From Limanda limanda (taxonomy: Eukaryota; Chordata; Actinopteri; Pleuronectiformes; Pleuronectidae), in NCBI RefSeq assembly GCF_963576545.1, contig NC_083646.1, positions 15,107,238-15,171,237 on the forward strand: 64,000 bases of DNA, read 5' to 3'. Position numbers and translations under genes: made by a program. Shown piece by piece: positions 13,901 to 27,400 of this stretch; position 1 is the stretch's first letter, and each line of letters starts with the position of its first letter. The notes below the pieces were generated by a model. The model had not been told where the DNA came from and did no database searches. It was given only the letters and a program-made list of their open reading frames with translations.

Positions 13901-16358
13901 CTTCCTGGACACGCAGCAGCCTCAGCACACCGGGATCCTCACGTTGGGTCGCAGCCGCCCACGTGCATGCCTGAGCTACACCATTTACCTGAAAGTGAGA
14001 AAACCACACCCGAATTAAAAGAGATTTGAATTTTGTTTAGTGTGTCAAAGGAGAATCGGTCACACATGTGTCATCTTTCTTCTTCACAGGAGGAAGAGGA
14101 GTTCAGGGACAAGTTAACCCCCATCTCACTGGCTCTGAACTACAGCCTGGCTCCTCCCCCAACGGGACAAAACCTCCCACCTGTCCTCAACCACTATAGC
14201 AGCACTTTCCTCCAAGAGCATGTGAGTATATATAACAGAAACTAAACTTACTATTTTTCTGTTAAAGTCTAAATTCTGTGCATGCAACCTCTACTTCTTG
14301 TTTGTCCCTTTGTCTTTATCTGGGCTCTAAAAGGGATAAAGTGTGTTGTATGCTTGGCAAATTCTTGATTTTGCCTATAAATAAAAAATCTCTGCCTTAC
14401 TTCTTAGGTTTTAACGCTCAACTTTTCACATTACAAAGTAGTTTATACACTCAGTACTTCTCCACAGTTTGTCCCCTGCTCTTCCAATAAATTAAGGATT
14501 TAGGTTACACCAAAAACACAGCTTTTGACCAACTTAAAACTTTGTATTTGTTTGTATTGCCAGATGTGCAAATTTAGCCTTTACCTAATTATTAACGTGT
14601 TTTCAAGCATATGCTTTATATTCTACATTACTCATCACTTTTTTTCCAGGATTTCATTGTGGGTTGTAATTGAAACACATGACACATTCAGTTAGTTAGA
14701 GTAAATAGAGATAAAGTAGATTACATCGAACCTGACTTCATTCTGAAGCTGGGCACAGTATATATGGTCGGGGGGTTGCAGCAAATAGCCCGAACCCATC
14801 AGCAGCAGATTCATTTCACTGCCCAAGACCTGGACAGCATTCAACTAACTTTTTTTTCTGTTAAAGTCTAAATTCTGTGCATGCAACCTCTACTTCTTGT
14901 TTGTCCCTTTGTCTTTATATGGGCTCTAAAGGGATAAAGTGTGTTGTATGCTTGGCAAATTCTTGGTTTTGCCTACAAATGACAAGCTATTTCACAAATA
15001 CAAAATCTCTGCTTTACTTCTTAGGTTTTTTCATGCTCAACTTTTCCCAGAACAAAGATGGTTTATACACTCAGTACTTTTCCAGATTTTGTCAATCAAA
15101 CACACAGAAAATCGGGAATCCCCTGCTCTACCAAACACACAGCTTTCGACCAACTTAAAATTTTGTATTTGTTTGTTTTGCCAGATGTGAAAGTTGAGCC
15201 TTTACCAAATTATTAATGTCTTTTCAAGCATATGCTTTATGTTCTACATTACTCACCTCTTGTTTTCCAGGCTTTCATTGTGTGTTGTAATTGAAACACA
15301 TGACACATTCAGTTAGTGAGAGTAAATAGAGATAAAGGAGATTACACCAAACCTGAAGCTGGGCACAGTATACATGGTCGGGGGTGCAGCAAATAGCCCG
15401 AACCCATCAGCGGCAGATTCATTTCACTGCCCAAGACCTGGACAGCAATAACTCTTAACACGTGTGTGTGTGTCTGTGCTTTTACATCAACTGAATCCTG
15501 GTGTGTCCCAGTTACGTTTTCTTCTATTTGTCATGATGATACCCAGGGTACCTTAAACATTTCCTCATGATGACCCCCCCTCTCCCGTGCCCCTTCTTCC
15601 TCTCTCCTGCCAGGCCTACATTCTCCTGGACTGCGGAGACGACAATATTTGTATCCCCGACCTGCAGCTCTCCGCCAGCATGTAAGACCGACACGGCCAC
15701 GCCCTCTGACCTCAACCTGTAAACACCAGACACTTCACATGGCCAAACACACATACACACAAAGACACACACACTCATGCTGAAGAAAGTATGTCTGTTA
15801 TCCTTCACACAATGAGCAGACTTTACACCGAGGCTGCTCACGTTATAGTTCCATTTACCATGTGTTTGTGCATTAGCCTCGTCTCTAGTGTTTCCAGCTG
15901 TACGCTATATCGCCATGGCAGCGTAACACAAACATCCCGTCACCGTGGACTGACTGACACATGCACACTGTTGGGGTTATTGTTGGGGTCAAGGGGAGGG
16001 ATCGCATTCTTTGCAGCTGTGTGAATTAAACTTGAAGTCCAATTCTCAAAACTACACTTCACAAAAAACACGAGACAGATTGTGTTTGTTTTTATAAAAC
16101 CAGATTTGCGGTGTAATTATCTGTGTCCTCTGCATGACTGAAATACTTTCTTGTCTCTTTTTACATTGTTCTCCCCTTCAAATATAACACACACACACAC
16201 ACACACAGGGACCGCTCAGAGCTGGTGATTGGAGATGACAATCTGGTCATGTTGACCATCACTGCGGTGAACCGAGGAGAGGGAGCCTACGAGACAGAGC
16301 TACACACACTGATACCACCAGAGGCCGACTACATCGGGGTGGAGCGCAGGGTGGAGGT

Positions 16359-16438
<80 letters not shown>

Positions 16439-18331
16439 TTGTCTGCCTATATCTGGTTTGGTGTTCATGTCCATCAGTGTGGATACTGAAAATAGACACA
16501 TTGGACCGAGGCAGTTCTCTCATCAGTGTTTGAAGCGTGTACCAAGTGAGCATACAGCAAAAGGAAGTGAGCTATTTGAGGCAGCGTTTACAGTGCGACA
16601 TCACTTCCTGTTGTGTTTGGCGTGATTGTGGCGAGGCTATCAGCAAGGTATGCTCTACTGGAAACCGCCCAGAGGACCTTATTATGATTTACAAGCTGCA
16701 TTAGTGACCACGGAAGTGGAGAGGGTCAACTGCTATACGTGTGTGTGTGAGTGTGTCTGTTTATGTCCGCGTGTGTGCGTTTGCCCGTGTGTGTGCGTTA
16801 ATGAGTGTGTAATGGGGCTGTGTGATTGATGAGGTTGTTACTGTCAGATCATTCATCACTCCACCTCTCACTGCATTCCCCCACCCTCCTCTCCCTCATT
16901 CCCGTTTCTCAATCCCTCGCTCTCCCTTCCCCCCTTTTGATGCCGTTACACTTTCCTCCCTTTTTTTTCTTTTGGTTTCCCCCTCTTGACTCTAACTGCT
17001 CCCTGTTGTCACTTTCATCAACTTTTTACTTATCATCTCACCAACTGTCCTCCTTCTTCTTCTGTAGTCTCTGTCTCAGCTGAACTGCGAGTACAAGATG
17101 GTGAATGACTCCAGAATGGTGGTGTGTGACCTCGGGAACCCGATGGTAGCCGACACTGAGGTGAGTTTTTACCAAAAGCACCACTTTCAACCATCAACTC
17201 TAAAGGCCGATATATGCTTCTCCGTTTTTACTGACACGGACAGAAACGGCCACTCCGAGCGCCTCGGAGAGCTTTTCGTGCACCTCTGATTTTTCTAACT
17301 ATTCGTGGTTATTTTGCAAAAACCCACTTTTACCACATTCATTCCACTTCTATCATGACACTGTTTCTCAAACACCGTCAGGTTAGAAGCAAACACTTGG
17401 TAGTAGTTAGTATCGGGAGTCCCTGCTGACTGTGTGTGGAAGCTGCCTCCTTGTAGCTTCAAGCTGTGGAATTAGCAACGCAGTTCGGAAACAAGACCGG
17501 GGAACCGCTGCGCTAAGAAACGATTACATCAGCATATTCACCCGCTGGGTGTCACTTTATTTAGTTCTGTTAGTTGCCACCGTTCACTGTGTGTGAGGGA
17601 AAAACGGGAGGAGTTAAACCATAGATGTTAACAACAAACGTGGACTTCTTCTATGCACATTGACGTAGGCCTCTCTAAGCTCGATTTCCGTTGCGCCACC
17701 TTCTGTTTGGCGGTGAATTGTCTTCAGCACGTAAAGTTGTCGGAGAAGCAAAAATCCAAAAGAGTCCTTGGGATCCGTGCGTCCCTCCGCTCGCCACGGA
17801 CACAGAGACGCATAATGAAGCCTTAAGAACCTGCGACTGTTACTCGTCAGGTTAAACTTGCACTGACTGATGGCTTCCAATGATTACTGATCATCACCTT
17901 GACCCTCGTTCCACACCACCCCCCCGACTCCCTTGACATTGCTTCACACTCACTTTGCGCCGCACAAAGTGTGTGTGTGCAGTGTGAAATAGTAATCCAT
18001 GCAGCTCTCGGATAGCTGACACATGCAGGAAGCCACAGCTTTGTAAAGTAAAGAGTGGGGCCTTCCGTCATGGGACTCCACCACGCTAGTGCACGTATGT
18101 GTGTCACAAAGCATGTCAAATTGTGTGTGTTATTTGAGTAAGTGTGTGTGTGAATAGGGTGAAATGTTGGGTTTCTCTAAAGGTGTCAAGGCCACCACAG
18201 AGGTGTGTTGGAGCTCTGGAGGTGACACGCAGCGTTCTAATAAAGCAATTATGTGGTCATGTTTCACCGCTGGGGGGAGGGGCAGAAAATAAGGCATGTG
18301 AAAGGGTGAAGTCCTGTGCATGTGTGCATGT

Positions 18332-18402
<71 letters not shown>

Positions 18403-21400
18403 CCACAGCTGTACAGATGTTTCCCATATTTAACTTGCCCTGTTGGACATTCAGGAATCCCAGGGCTTATGCAGAACATACCGTCATGTACCCCATACAG
18501 ACTGTGGTCAATGTGTGCAGCTCAACAATTCTCATTATTGAAGTTCAGTCCTTGTGCCACATGACACAGCTGTAGTGCCTCCCTCAGTGGAGGAGGTGCA
18601 AGCCTGCAGGGAAGCTGTTCTTGGCTTCAGCATTTGGCTTCAGTATCGTCTGCCTGACTTAGTCTGGGTTGCTTTTCTTTCTGTCCTGGTCTTGATCTCA
18701 CTTCAGATGTAGCTGAGCCACATCGCTGTTACTCCATGTCAAGGTTTTGATGGTGATTGATAACAATCAAAAGACAATACCACGACTACGAAGCCGCAGA
18801 ATGTTTTTAAATGGAGGAAGTTTTGACCTCAGTCTTATCGATGCGGTTTAGAGTCAGTGGGCGAGAATAGCTCAGCTCATTAGTGCTGTCCACAGTCATT
18901 GCATCGAACTGTGATGATGATTCAATTCTTCTGTTTCTATAATAATAATAACAGTGGCTGCACGATCATTTCTGTGGAATCCTATTTTGAGGATTAGATT
19001 ATATTTTGTCATCACTCTATAAAAGAACTTGATGTATATTTAAATCAGTGGAACATTGTCCATGGCATTTAATGATGCCATGGACAATGTTCCACTGATT
19101 TAAATATACATCAAGTTCTTTCAGAAGTTTATGACACTGTACATGTCAATACTAAACAAATATTCTCATTAGGGCCCGAGCACCGAAAGGTGAGAGGCCC
19201 TATTGAAATTGTAAGGATTATTTAAATTGTGATTTTAACACCAAAATTCCTACATTTAAAGTGATGTTATAAGACTTTTGCTGAACAGTTGATCATTGAC
19301 ACACAACTATGGGATAATGGTAAACACTAGGGCTGCATGTTCCTGTGGAAAATGAGAAACCTGATTTTTCTTCCTTAGATCAAAGATCACAATTCTCTTC
19401 CGTTATCAGCAGAGTTTTCTTCTGAATTCCTTCCGTTGTTTCTGCCGCTGTCTCTCATTCGCTCTATGTCACTTCCATTTTTTTGCTACTCTGCATCACG
19501 GGAGGTAAATACCAGACCAAATGAATCTTTAGTAATAGAACCTCTGAACAACTTACAGAAGAACCATGTGCTGTTTCTTTTTCTATACATACAGAATGCC
19601 TCACTTTACGTATCTTCCTATAAATCCACTTGTAGGCTGCCATAGGATTTTATTCTTCTCCCAACCACAATAGTCTGTTGACTTTTAATTCATCCCAACT
19701 GATACTTATATGGTCGACAGAAACTACAACAATGCCCATAGAAACTTCTCAAACCACAACTTCAGCCGAACAAACCAACTCTCTCAGTTTTGTTTCAATG
19801 AACCATTGTTTTTAAAAAACGTGAGGAAACACGCTGCTTGTGGTGAAGCTTTGCAGCTTCAAGGAGGTAATAGACAAACACTGACTGCAGTTGTGTATTC
19901 AGCCATATTGTGGTGCAATGATAATTATTTGGAATACACTGTGCGTACAGATCAACGGCGGGGTAGAGTTTGACCACATCGCAAAAGTACTTAGAGAAAG
20001 TTTCTTTGGATGTTTTGATGATTTTTCTCCACCATGAAAATGTACCGTTCATTGTAAAAACCAGGCTAAACTCAAGCAGGCCTTATCTGCTGGTCTCTCT
20101 CTTAAGAACCACACTAAAGCATTTAACAGCTGCCTTTTAAACCAGGGTTGAGAGTTGGATACTCAAAACAAGGATTTTAAGAGTCATAGTTGACCTCTTT
20201 GTTCAACTGCCTCCTCAGACATCTTAGGCTGTCTTCCTCTTCCTCTTCCTCCTCCTCCTCCTCCTTTCTCAGTATCCTAGCTGACAGTGACGTCTGCTCC
20301 TCTTTCTGAACGACTCATAACCTTCTCATTTGGTGTCTGTCTCCTCAGACGTCCCCTGCCAGGCTTTGTAGTCCCACCACACACACCCTCACCCCCCCCA
20401 CCCCACCCCAGGCCCTGTCTTTTGAAGTGTTAGTGCGAGTCTGCATGCTGTCATTTTCCTCCCTGGACCATGTGTTTGACCTCATGTTCAGCAGAGCTCA
20501 GACGCACACACACGCACGCACGCACGTACACATGCGCACACATACTGTATGGCGGTGACAAGCACGCACACACACGTGCGCTGTCGTCGTACGGTGGATG
20601 ATGAACCAAATCCCGCACATGTTTTGAGTTACCCTGGAGGACATGAGATTTAAACTGAGGAGAGACAAGCAACTTAACTGTAGCTTTTAAGTGTGTGTGT
20701 CTGTGTGTGTTGTCTGGATTTGTCAACACACACGCAAACACACACTGACACAAACATGATCTCCCGCCTGTGTAATAACAGCCCAGGATCTAGTTAACGG
20801 GGGTTTTACTGTATATTAGTGGACAGCTTAAGACCTGATGCGGCTTTTGATGTTGGGATGGATCTTAATTCTTCTCTTTTTTTCCCTCCCTGTCATCTCT
20901 CTGCCCTCATCTTTCTCCCGTCACATGTTTTTTTTATACATCCGCCTGCCCAGCTGTCTGTTGGTTTGAGGTTTGCTGTGCAGAGGCTGGACGACGCCGG
21001 ACCGAAAATCAGCTTTGAGCTACAGATCCACAGGTGACACACCCACCGACAACTACAACCGGCCACTCGCACACACAAAGAGCTGTTTGTCTTTCTACTG
21101 AGACATGTAAATACGTTCTGTCACTGTCTGTGGTTCGATGAAACTAGCTGCAGCGACAGGGGAAGACAGACGTCCACTGTTCACTGTTGCTTCATTGTGT
21201 TCCATTTGACACAGAACATCACTAGACAGTACATCAAGCCCATGGCCGGAGCAATTCCTCATGGAGTCGGATAAACATATAAAAACGCAGCTTCATCATG
21301 TGCTTTTCGGAGACTTTGGTTTCACTCGTATTTCATCACAGCCTCCTGTGTAATGTTTCTAAGTAGACACAGATTGTAGAGCCTAGTCAGAGTGGTGTGT

Positions 21401-24400
21401 GTTTTATATTATGCTTTACATTTAATATGAACTCCCTCTCTACAGCTCCAACAAAGATAACTCCAACAGCAACCCGGTCAGTTTGAATCTGTCCATCGTT
21501 GCCCAAGCTCAACTGGATTTACGTGGGTGAGTCAAGCATCTTTCGCATGTGACAAAAATGTGGCGTCTGCACCAGGAAATGGTGACATCATGCTTTGTTG
21601 TTGTGCGCGTCTCAAAGATAAAACCGATCTGGTTTCAGTCTCAGCTCGTCTGTGTTTGCAGGACATCACTTCGCCTTTTGAATCCCCGGAGCCTGTTTAT
21701 ATACAGATGGAACACAGCATGAAAACATAAATCTGAACTAACCATGTGCACATGGGATACGTAGGAAGTCTGACATGGACGTTGATGCCCATATGGCCGC
21801 TGACACACACTCACACACGCAATAACACACACTTCAAAGCATGGAGCCTTGCATGGCGTTGTTTGGGTGTGGTCACTTCTGTGCACACAAGCAAAAGGGG
21901 GACCTGGGATGAGGGAGATGAGGACATACAAGTGTGTCATGTGAAACTGCTTTGACCCAGTTATCTCAATCTAGAAATTAATTTAAAATCCTACATTACC
22001 ATTTTTAATGTGGTGGTATTTGCTCAAATCTGATGGGACTTGTGCAACTCAAATTTAGATATTAAGATAAGTTTAAGATGTTAGATTTTAAACCCATTTA
22101 GCTTGTAAACATTACACCACTACAGGCCATGACATCTTCAGTTTAGCGTTGTTTAATGTAGTAGAATCAGCTTTGCATCAGCTAAATTTTATATATAATT
22201 AAATTAAATATAAAAATGACCAAACTGGCACTTTAAGCATTATTAGTATGTATACTATTAATGATAGAATTTGCTCTGTAGATATATGATAAACATATAT
22301 ATAACATGACAACTGGCTCATATTTTTAAGTCAATCTTACTATTTCACTTTGAAATGTTGTGTGGTCATGACCCTTCTTGGGACCATAATAAACAGGCCA
22401 TATGGGTCAAATACATGTACGCGATGGACTAGTGGCAGAAACTTGGACTATGGGCAGAAAAGGTCTCTGGTTCGTCTCTGGTTCGTCTCTGGTTCGACTC
22501 CGCGGAGAAACAACAAAAAGACGAACCTGGATTGATCTGTCCAAAAATCCAAGAGGATTCTCCCTACCCTGTCTAGTGCCCCTGGGCAAGGAACCTTACT
22601 CCCCCAACATCTGCTCCCCGGGCGCCCTACATGGCTGCTCACTGCTCTGTATGTCCTGCACCAGATGGGTTAAAAGCAGAGGTTAAATTTCCCTACAATT
22701 GCATGTCTGTGCATGTGTTTGGGACAAATAAATGTATCTTAATGTTATCTTAATCTTAATCTAAAGCTCAACTGATCAATCAGGATACACAAATTGAATA
22801 TGAATCATTTCAAAGTTCTAACCCTTTGTGTTTTACTCCTGAGTCATGGTGGAAGGACACAATCTTATTGTAACACAGGAGAAAAGGACTACATACAACA
22901 ATCAGTGTGTCTGTCACAGCAAGGCAGATGAATGGTCAAAATGACCAATTACAGCTGTCAACATTCATACAGAGAGTTCGTTAAGATTGCCTCTCAACCT
23001 GTTCATGTGTGTATGCTCCAGTGTCACTGAGCTGTTTCTCCTCCCTCCAGGGTGTCTCACCCCTCTCAGGTGGTGCTGCCATTCCCCCGCTGGGAACCCA
23101 AAGAGAAGCCTGTCAAAGAGGAGGATGTGGGACCACAAGTAACTCACATCTATGAGGTAAATGTAAGCAGGGCATCTGTGTATTGGTTGGTTGGTTGGTT
23201 GGTTGGTTGGTTGGTTGGTTGGTTGGTTGGTTGGTTGGTTGTTTGGTTGGTTGGTTGATTGGTTGGTTGGTTGGTTGGTTGGTTGGTTGGTTGGTTGGTC
23301 GGTTGTTTGTTGTTATCAACATTGTGAGATTGGAGATTTTTTTAACATTTTCTCCAGTTTCCCAGGAAATAATTCATGGATCTTGATGAAAACAAAATCA
23401 GGCATATATTTAGGGGACTGGTATCTATGTGTTTGTGTAATTTGAAGCAGCTTGATTGCAATTTAAGGGGCTGTTGGGCCTCAGCAAAAGAATTTGCTCT
23501 ACCAAGTGCCGTCCTAGTTTAGTTTTTCATGTTGGTGGTCAAAAAACCTGTCTTCACGTGGACTGCTAAGATGAAAAGAGCAGACAAATAGGTGTGTAAC
23601 GTTGTTAAGTAGGCCTCAGCAAGAGGGGGTCCCTGTAAGGTGAAGTAAAGAGAAACACTCGCATACAAAGTAAAAACCAGTAGCTCTATAAAGAAAATTG
23701 GGCTCTGGCTGATCAAAGGCCTGTAGCTCAGGAGTAATTACTGGTGGGAAGGAAGGAAAACAAGAGACAAGGGGGTGAAACAGAGTATAGATTAAGGAGC
23801 ACGGCAAAAAGAGAGGAGGAAGGAAGGGGAAAAAAGGTTGATCTTAAAAATGGATCCAGTGCAATGAGTAATAATAACTTAAAGGAAAAACAAGGTCAAA
23901 CAGCGGTAAAGGCAAATAGATAAGAGGGAGGATGGCAGCCAGACTGGCAACAGTTTATAATGTGTTTGAATGCGTGTGTGTAACGTACATGTGATTTCCC
24001 TTTATTTTAAAAAGACGGCTGCTTCATTGAACCCGGAGTGCGGCAGCGTCTGGCCTGTCCTGCAGCTGATAATGATTTTCATTTGTGGTACTTTTTCCAG
24101 TTGGCAGCTGCTTCTAGTTAGAGAGGACAGGGTTTTCTGCTCACACAGAATTCCTGCCCCGCAGCACCAGGATCATGTCCTGTTTGGAAGACTTGCTTCA
24201 GTGTTAATGACCGTGTGTGTGTGTGTGTGTGTGTGTGTCTGTGTGTATGAGGCTATGTGTGCGTGTAAGATAGAGAGAAAACACCAGGTAAAAAAAAAAG
24301 ACTTATTGAATTGATGGTTCATTTAAGCTAATAATTCATTCGTCCTCATTTCGATGAGGGAGGATGAGCCAAGCGATGCCGTAGGTTTGACTTGACTGAC

Positions 24401-27400
24401 GGCAGCATTAGTATTATCTTCACTGAAATACAGGTGGCCTGTGTCATCAGTCCACAGTTGGTATAACCTGATTATAGCCTCAGTCACTTGAGACCTTGTA
24501 ATAAGACAGAGGAGAACACAATACTGACAACTCTGCACCCCCTCTCTCTCTCCCTCTCCCTCTCTCTCTCTCGCTGTCTCTAGCTCCACAACTCAGGTCC
24601 CAGCAGTATCCGAGAGGCTGAGCTTCAGGTCGGCTGGCCGTCCCGTTTCCGTGAAGAGAACCTGCTGTATGCCATGGAGATTCAAACTGACGGACCAATT
24701 AGCTGCCGGACGAACACCAGCCTCAACCCTCTCGGCCTTCAGGTAACATGAAATCATGTGAACGTATACACACTTACAGAAAACAGCCCGATTTCAAGGC
24801 CCAAATATATAATTGTGGATCTACTCCCTTCCTTACTCACTCTCTAAAACCAGCCTACCAGCTGTGTCCAACTTTTATTTATTTCATTGCTGGCGGCTGA
24901 TTCTTCCCTGCGCTGGTCCATCATTTATACTCGTTTATTTTAAACATAATTGTACTCGTTGTTCTGGCTGCTCTCCACGTTCTTCTGGCCAGCTGGCTCA
25001 AAATGAGGAGGCTGGATTATTATGCTCATTAGAAGAAATTAGAGCAGGAATGGTCTCCAGTATCAATGATATCATCCGTAATTTGAAAAGAAAACATGCG
25101 GTTATTTCAGAAAGTGTACAATTAGCCTATGTCTGAATATGAAATACTACCAAGCTATAAGCCTTTATGAAAACAAAATGAGTCAGTACATGGTCAGAGG
25201 TCAGACTTTTTCATTTTTGTAATTTTCTTCCTGATTGGCTCGACACTAAAAATAAGTTGTTGGTCAGACATATTTAAGTCATTTGAAGATGTCACTTTGA
25301 GTTTTGCGATTTATTTTCCACACCTCTTCAGCTAAATTATTACGCAAAACATATGAATTAGAAATAATCCCTAGTTGCAGCCCAAATTAAAAAGCTTCAG
25401 AGGTAACTATTACAGAAACTAGCTTGATCCCCCACCAGAGTCCCACCTCTATCTCTGTTCTCTGTGAGCCTTGACGGGAGGGAATTCCAGTTATTCCGTC
25501 GCGTCTCTTGTTGCTGTCAGCTTGACTGTATAAGCTGCAATTGAGAAATGAAAATCTCTTCAAATCCTCCTTTCATCCAAACACTTTTTGATCTGATCCC
25601 TGAACGTCATGGGTTTTCTCAGCTGCAGTTTTTCTGTCAATTTATTGTATCTTGTAAAACATCTTAAACATCTTAAACATCTTACGTTTACAAGCATCCT
25701 CTGTCTTCATGTTTACTACCTCCTTCTTATTTACTGTCATGTGAGCCCATGTGTTAAACAGACTTTGCTCAGCCACCAGTATATGTTCATCTACAGCTGA
25801 CAAATAATTATCATCATACGGGCTAAACACGTGTTGATCTTTTCGAAATTAGTAAAACAACACAAAGGAATGTGAGCATTGGAGGAACTTCTTTCATTGT
25901 TTTACATTTGATCCTTTCTTTGGCTTAATGTTACGTCTTGATACCTTTCATCGCGCTACATCACGCTACGTCACGCTACGTCACGCTACATCACGCTACA
26001 TCACTACGACACACCTCATCACGCTACATCACGCTACGTCACGCTACATCACGCTACATCACGCTACATCACGCTACGTCACACAACATCACGCTACGTC
26101 ACGCTACGTCATGCTATGTCATGCTACATCACGCTACGTCACGCTACGTCATGCTATGTCACGCTACATCACGCTACATAACGCTACATCACGCTACGTC
26201 ACGCTTTGTCACACAACGTCACGCAACATCACGCTACGTCATGCTATGTCATGCTACATCACGCTACGTCACGCTACGTCATGCTATGTCACGCTACATC
26301 ACGCTACATAACGCTACATAACGCTACATCACGCTACGTCACGCTTTGTCACACAACGTCACGCAACATCACGCTACGTCACACTTCGTCACGCTACATC
26401 ACGCTACATCACGCTACGTCACGCTACATCATGCTACGTCACGCTTTGTCACACAACGTCATGTAACATCACGCTACGTCACACTTCGTCACGCTACATC
26501 ACGCTACGTCACGCTATGTCACGCTTTGTCACACTTCGTCACGCTACATAACGCTACATCACGCTACATCACACTACATCACGCTACATCACGCTATGTC
26601 ACACTTCGTCACGCAACATCACGCTACCTCACCCTATGTAATGCTACGTCACACTACGTCACGCTACGTAATGCTATGTTACCTTACATCACTTTGCCGT
26701 TCCTTCCATTCCTTTCCTTACCGTACTTACTTGTTGATGACTGTCTTCTTAAATAATCAAATCCATAATTTGATCATGTTTAAGGCGCAGATTCCTCATT
26801 TCCAGTTGACATTTTGGAGAATAAAATTCAGTGTTGTTAACTCTCTCTCTCTCTCCTCGTCTTCGTCAGATCTCTGCTCTCCAGGACACACCTGAGTTAT
26901 TGGGTTTCCTGAGGAACACCAGTTCTCCTCCAAGCCGCCACAAACGAGCCGTCAGCACAGCTCAGAGTTACAGCGGCAAAACCTTGGTGAGCCACTCGTG
27001 CATGTACTGTACATCTTCCTCAGAAAACCAGATGTTCATCAGTAGTTCGCAGATGTTTGATGTCTTCCTTTTCTCTCTCTCAACCAACCTTCTTCTCATG
27101 CAGAACTGCACTAATATCTCCTGTCTGAGGATCACATGTGTGGTCGGCCGGTTGGAACGCGGGCAGAGCGCGGTGGTTAAGATCCGCTCGAGACTCTGGG
27201 CACATACGTTCCTGCAGGTCAGTGTCTTCAGCTGTCTTCTCCAAAAATGTTTTAAGTTTAGTGTCCTTTTTAGTGCAAGTAAATTAAACGGTCTAAGGTC
27301 TAAAGTTAATTCCTGTTCCCTTTAAAACAGCTCTTGAGAAAACAATTTGAAAATACGGTCTATAAAGTCGAGGTTCTGGACCTTTTAGTCGTGTTACATG

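Noticed and set aside
25950..26692. CRISPR-like array
   Set aside because: Units are contiguous 10-mers without spacers in a vertebrate intron, so it is a minisatellite.
25928..26756. Frames of 86-136 codons with [14 protein letters not shown] repeats
   Set aside because: The 10-bp minisatellite has no stop in its unit, so it is open in several frames; there is no start, splice or homology support.
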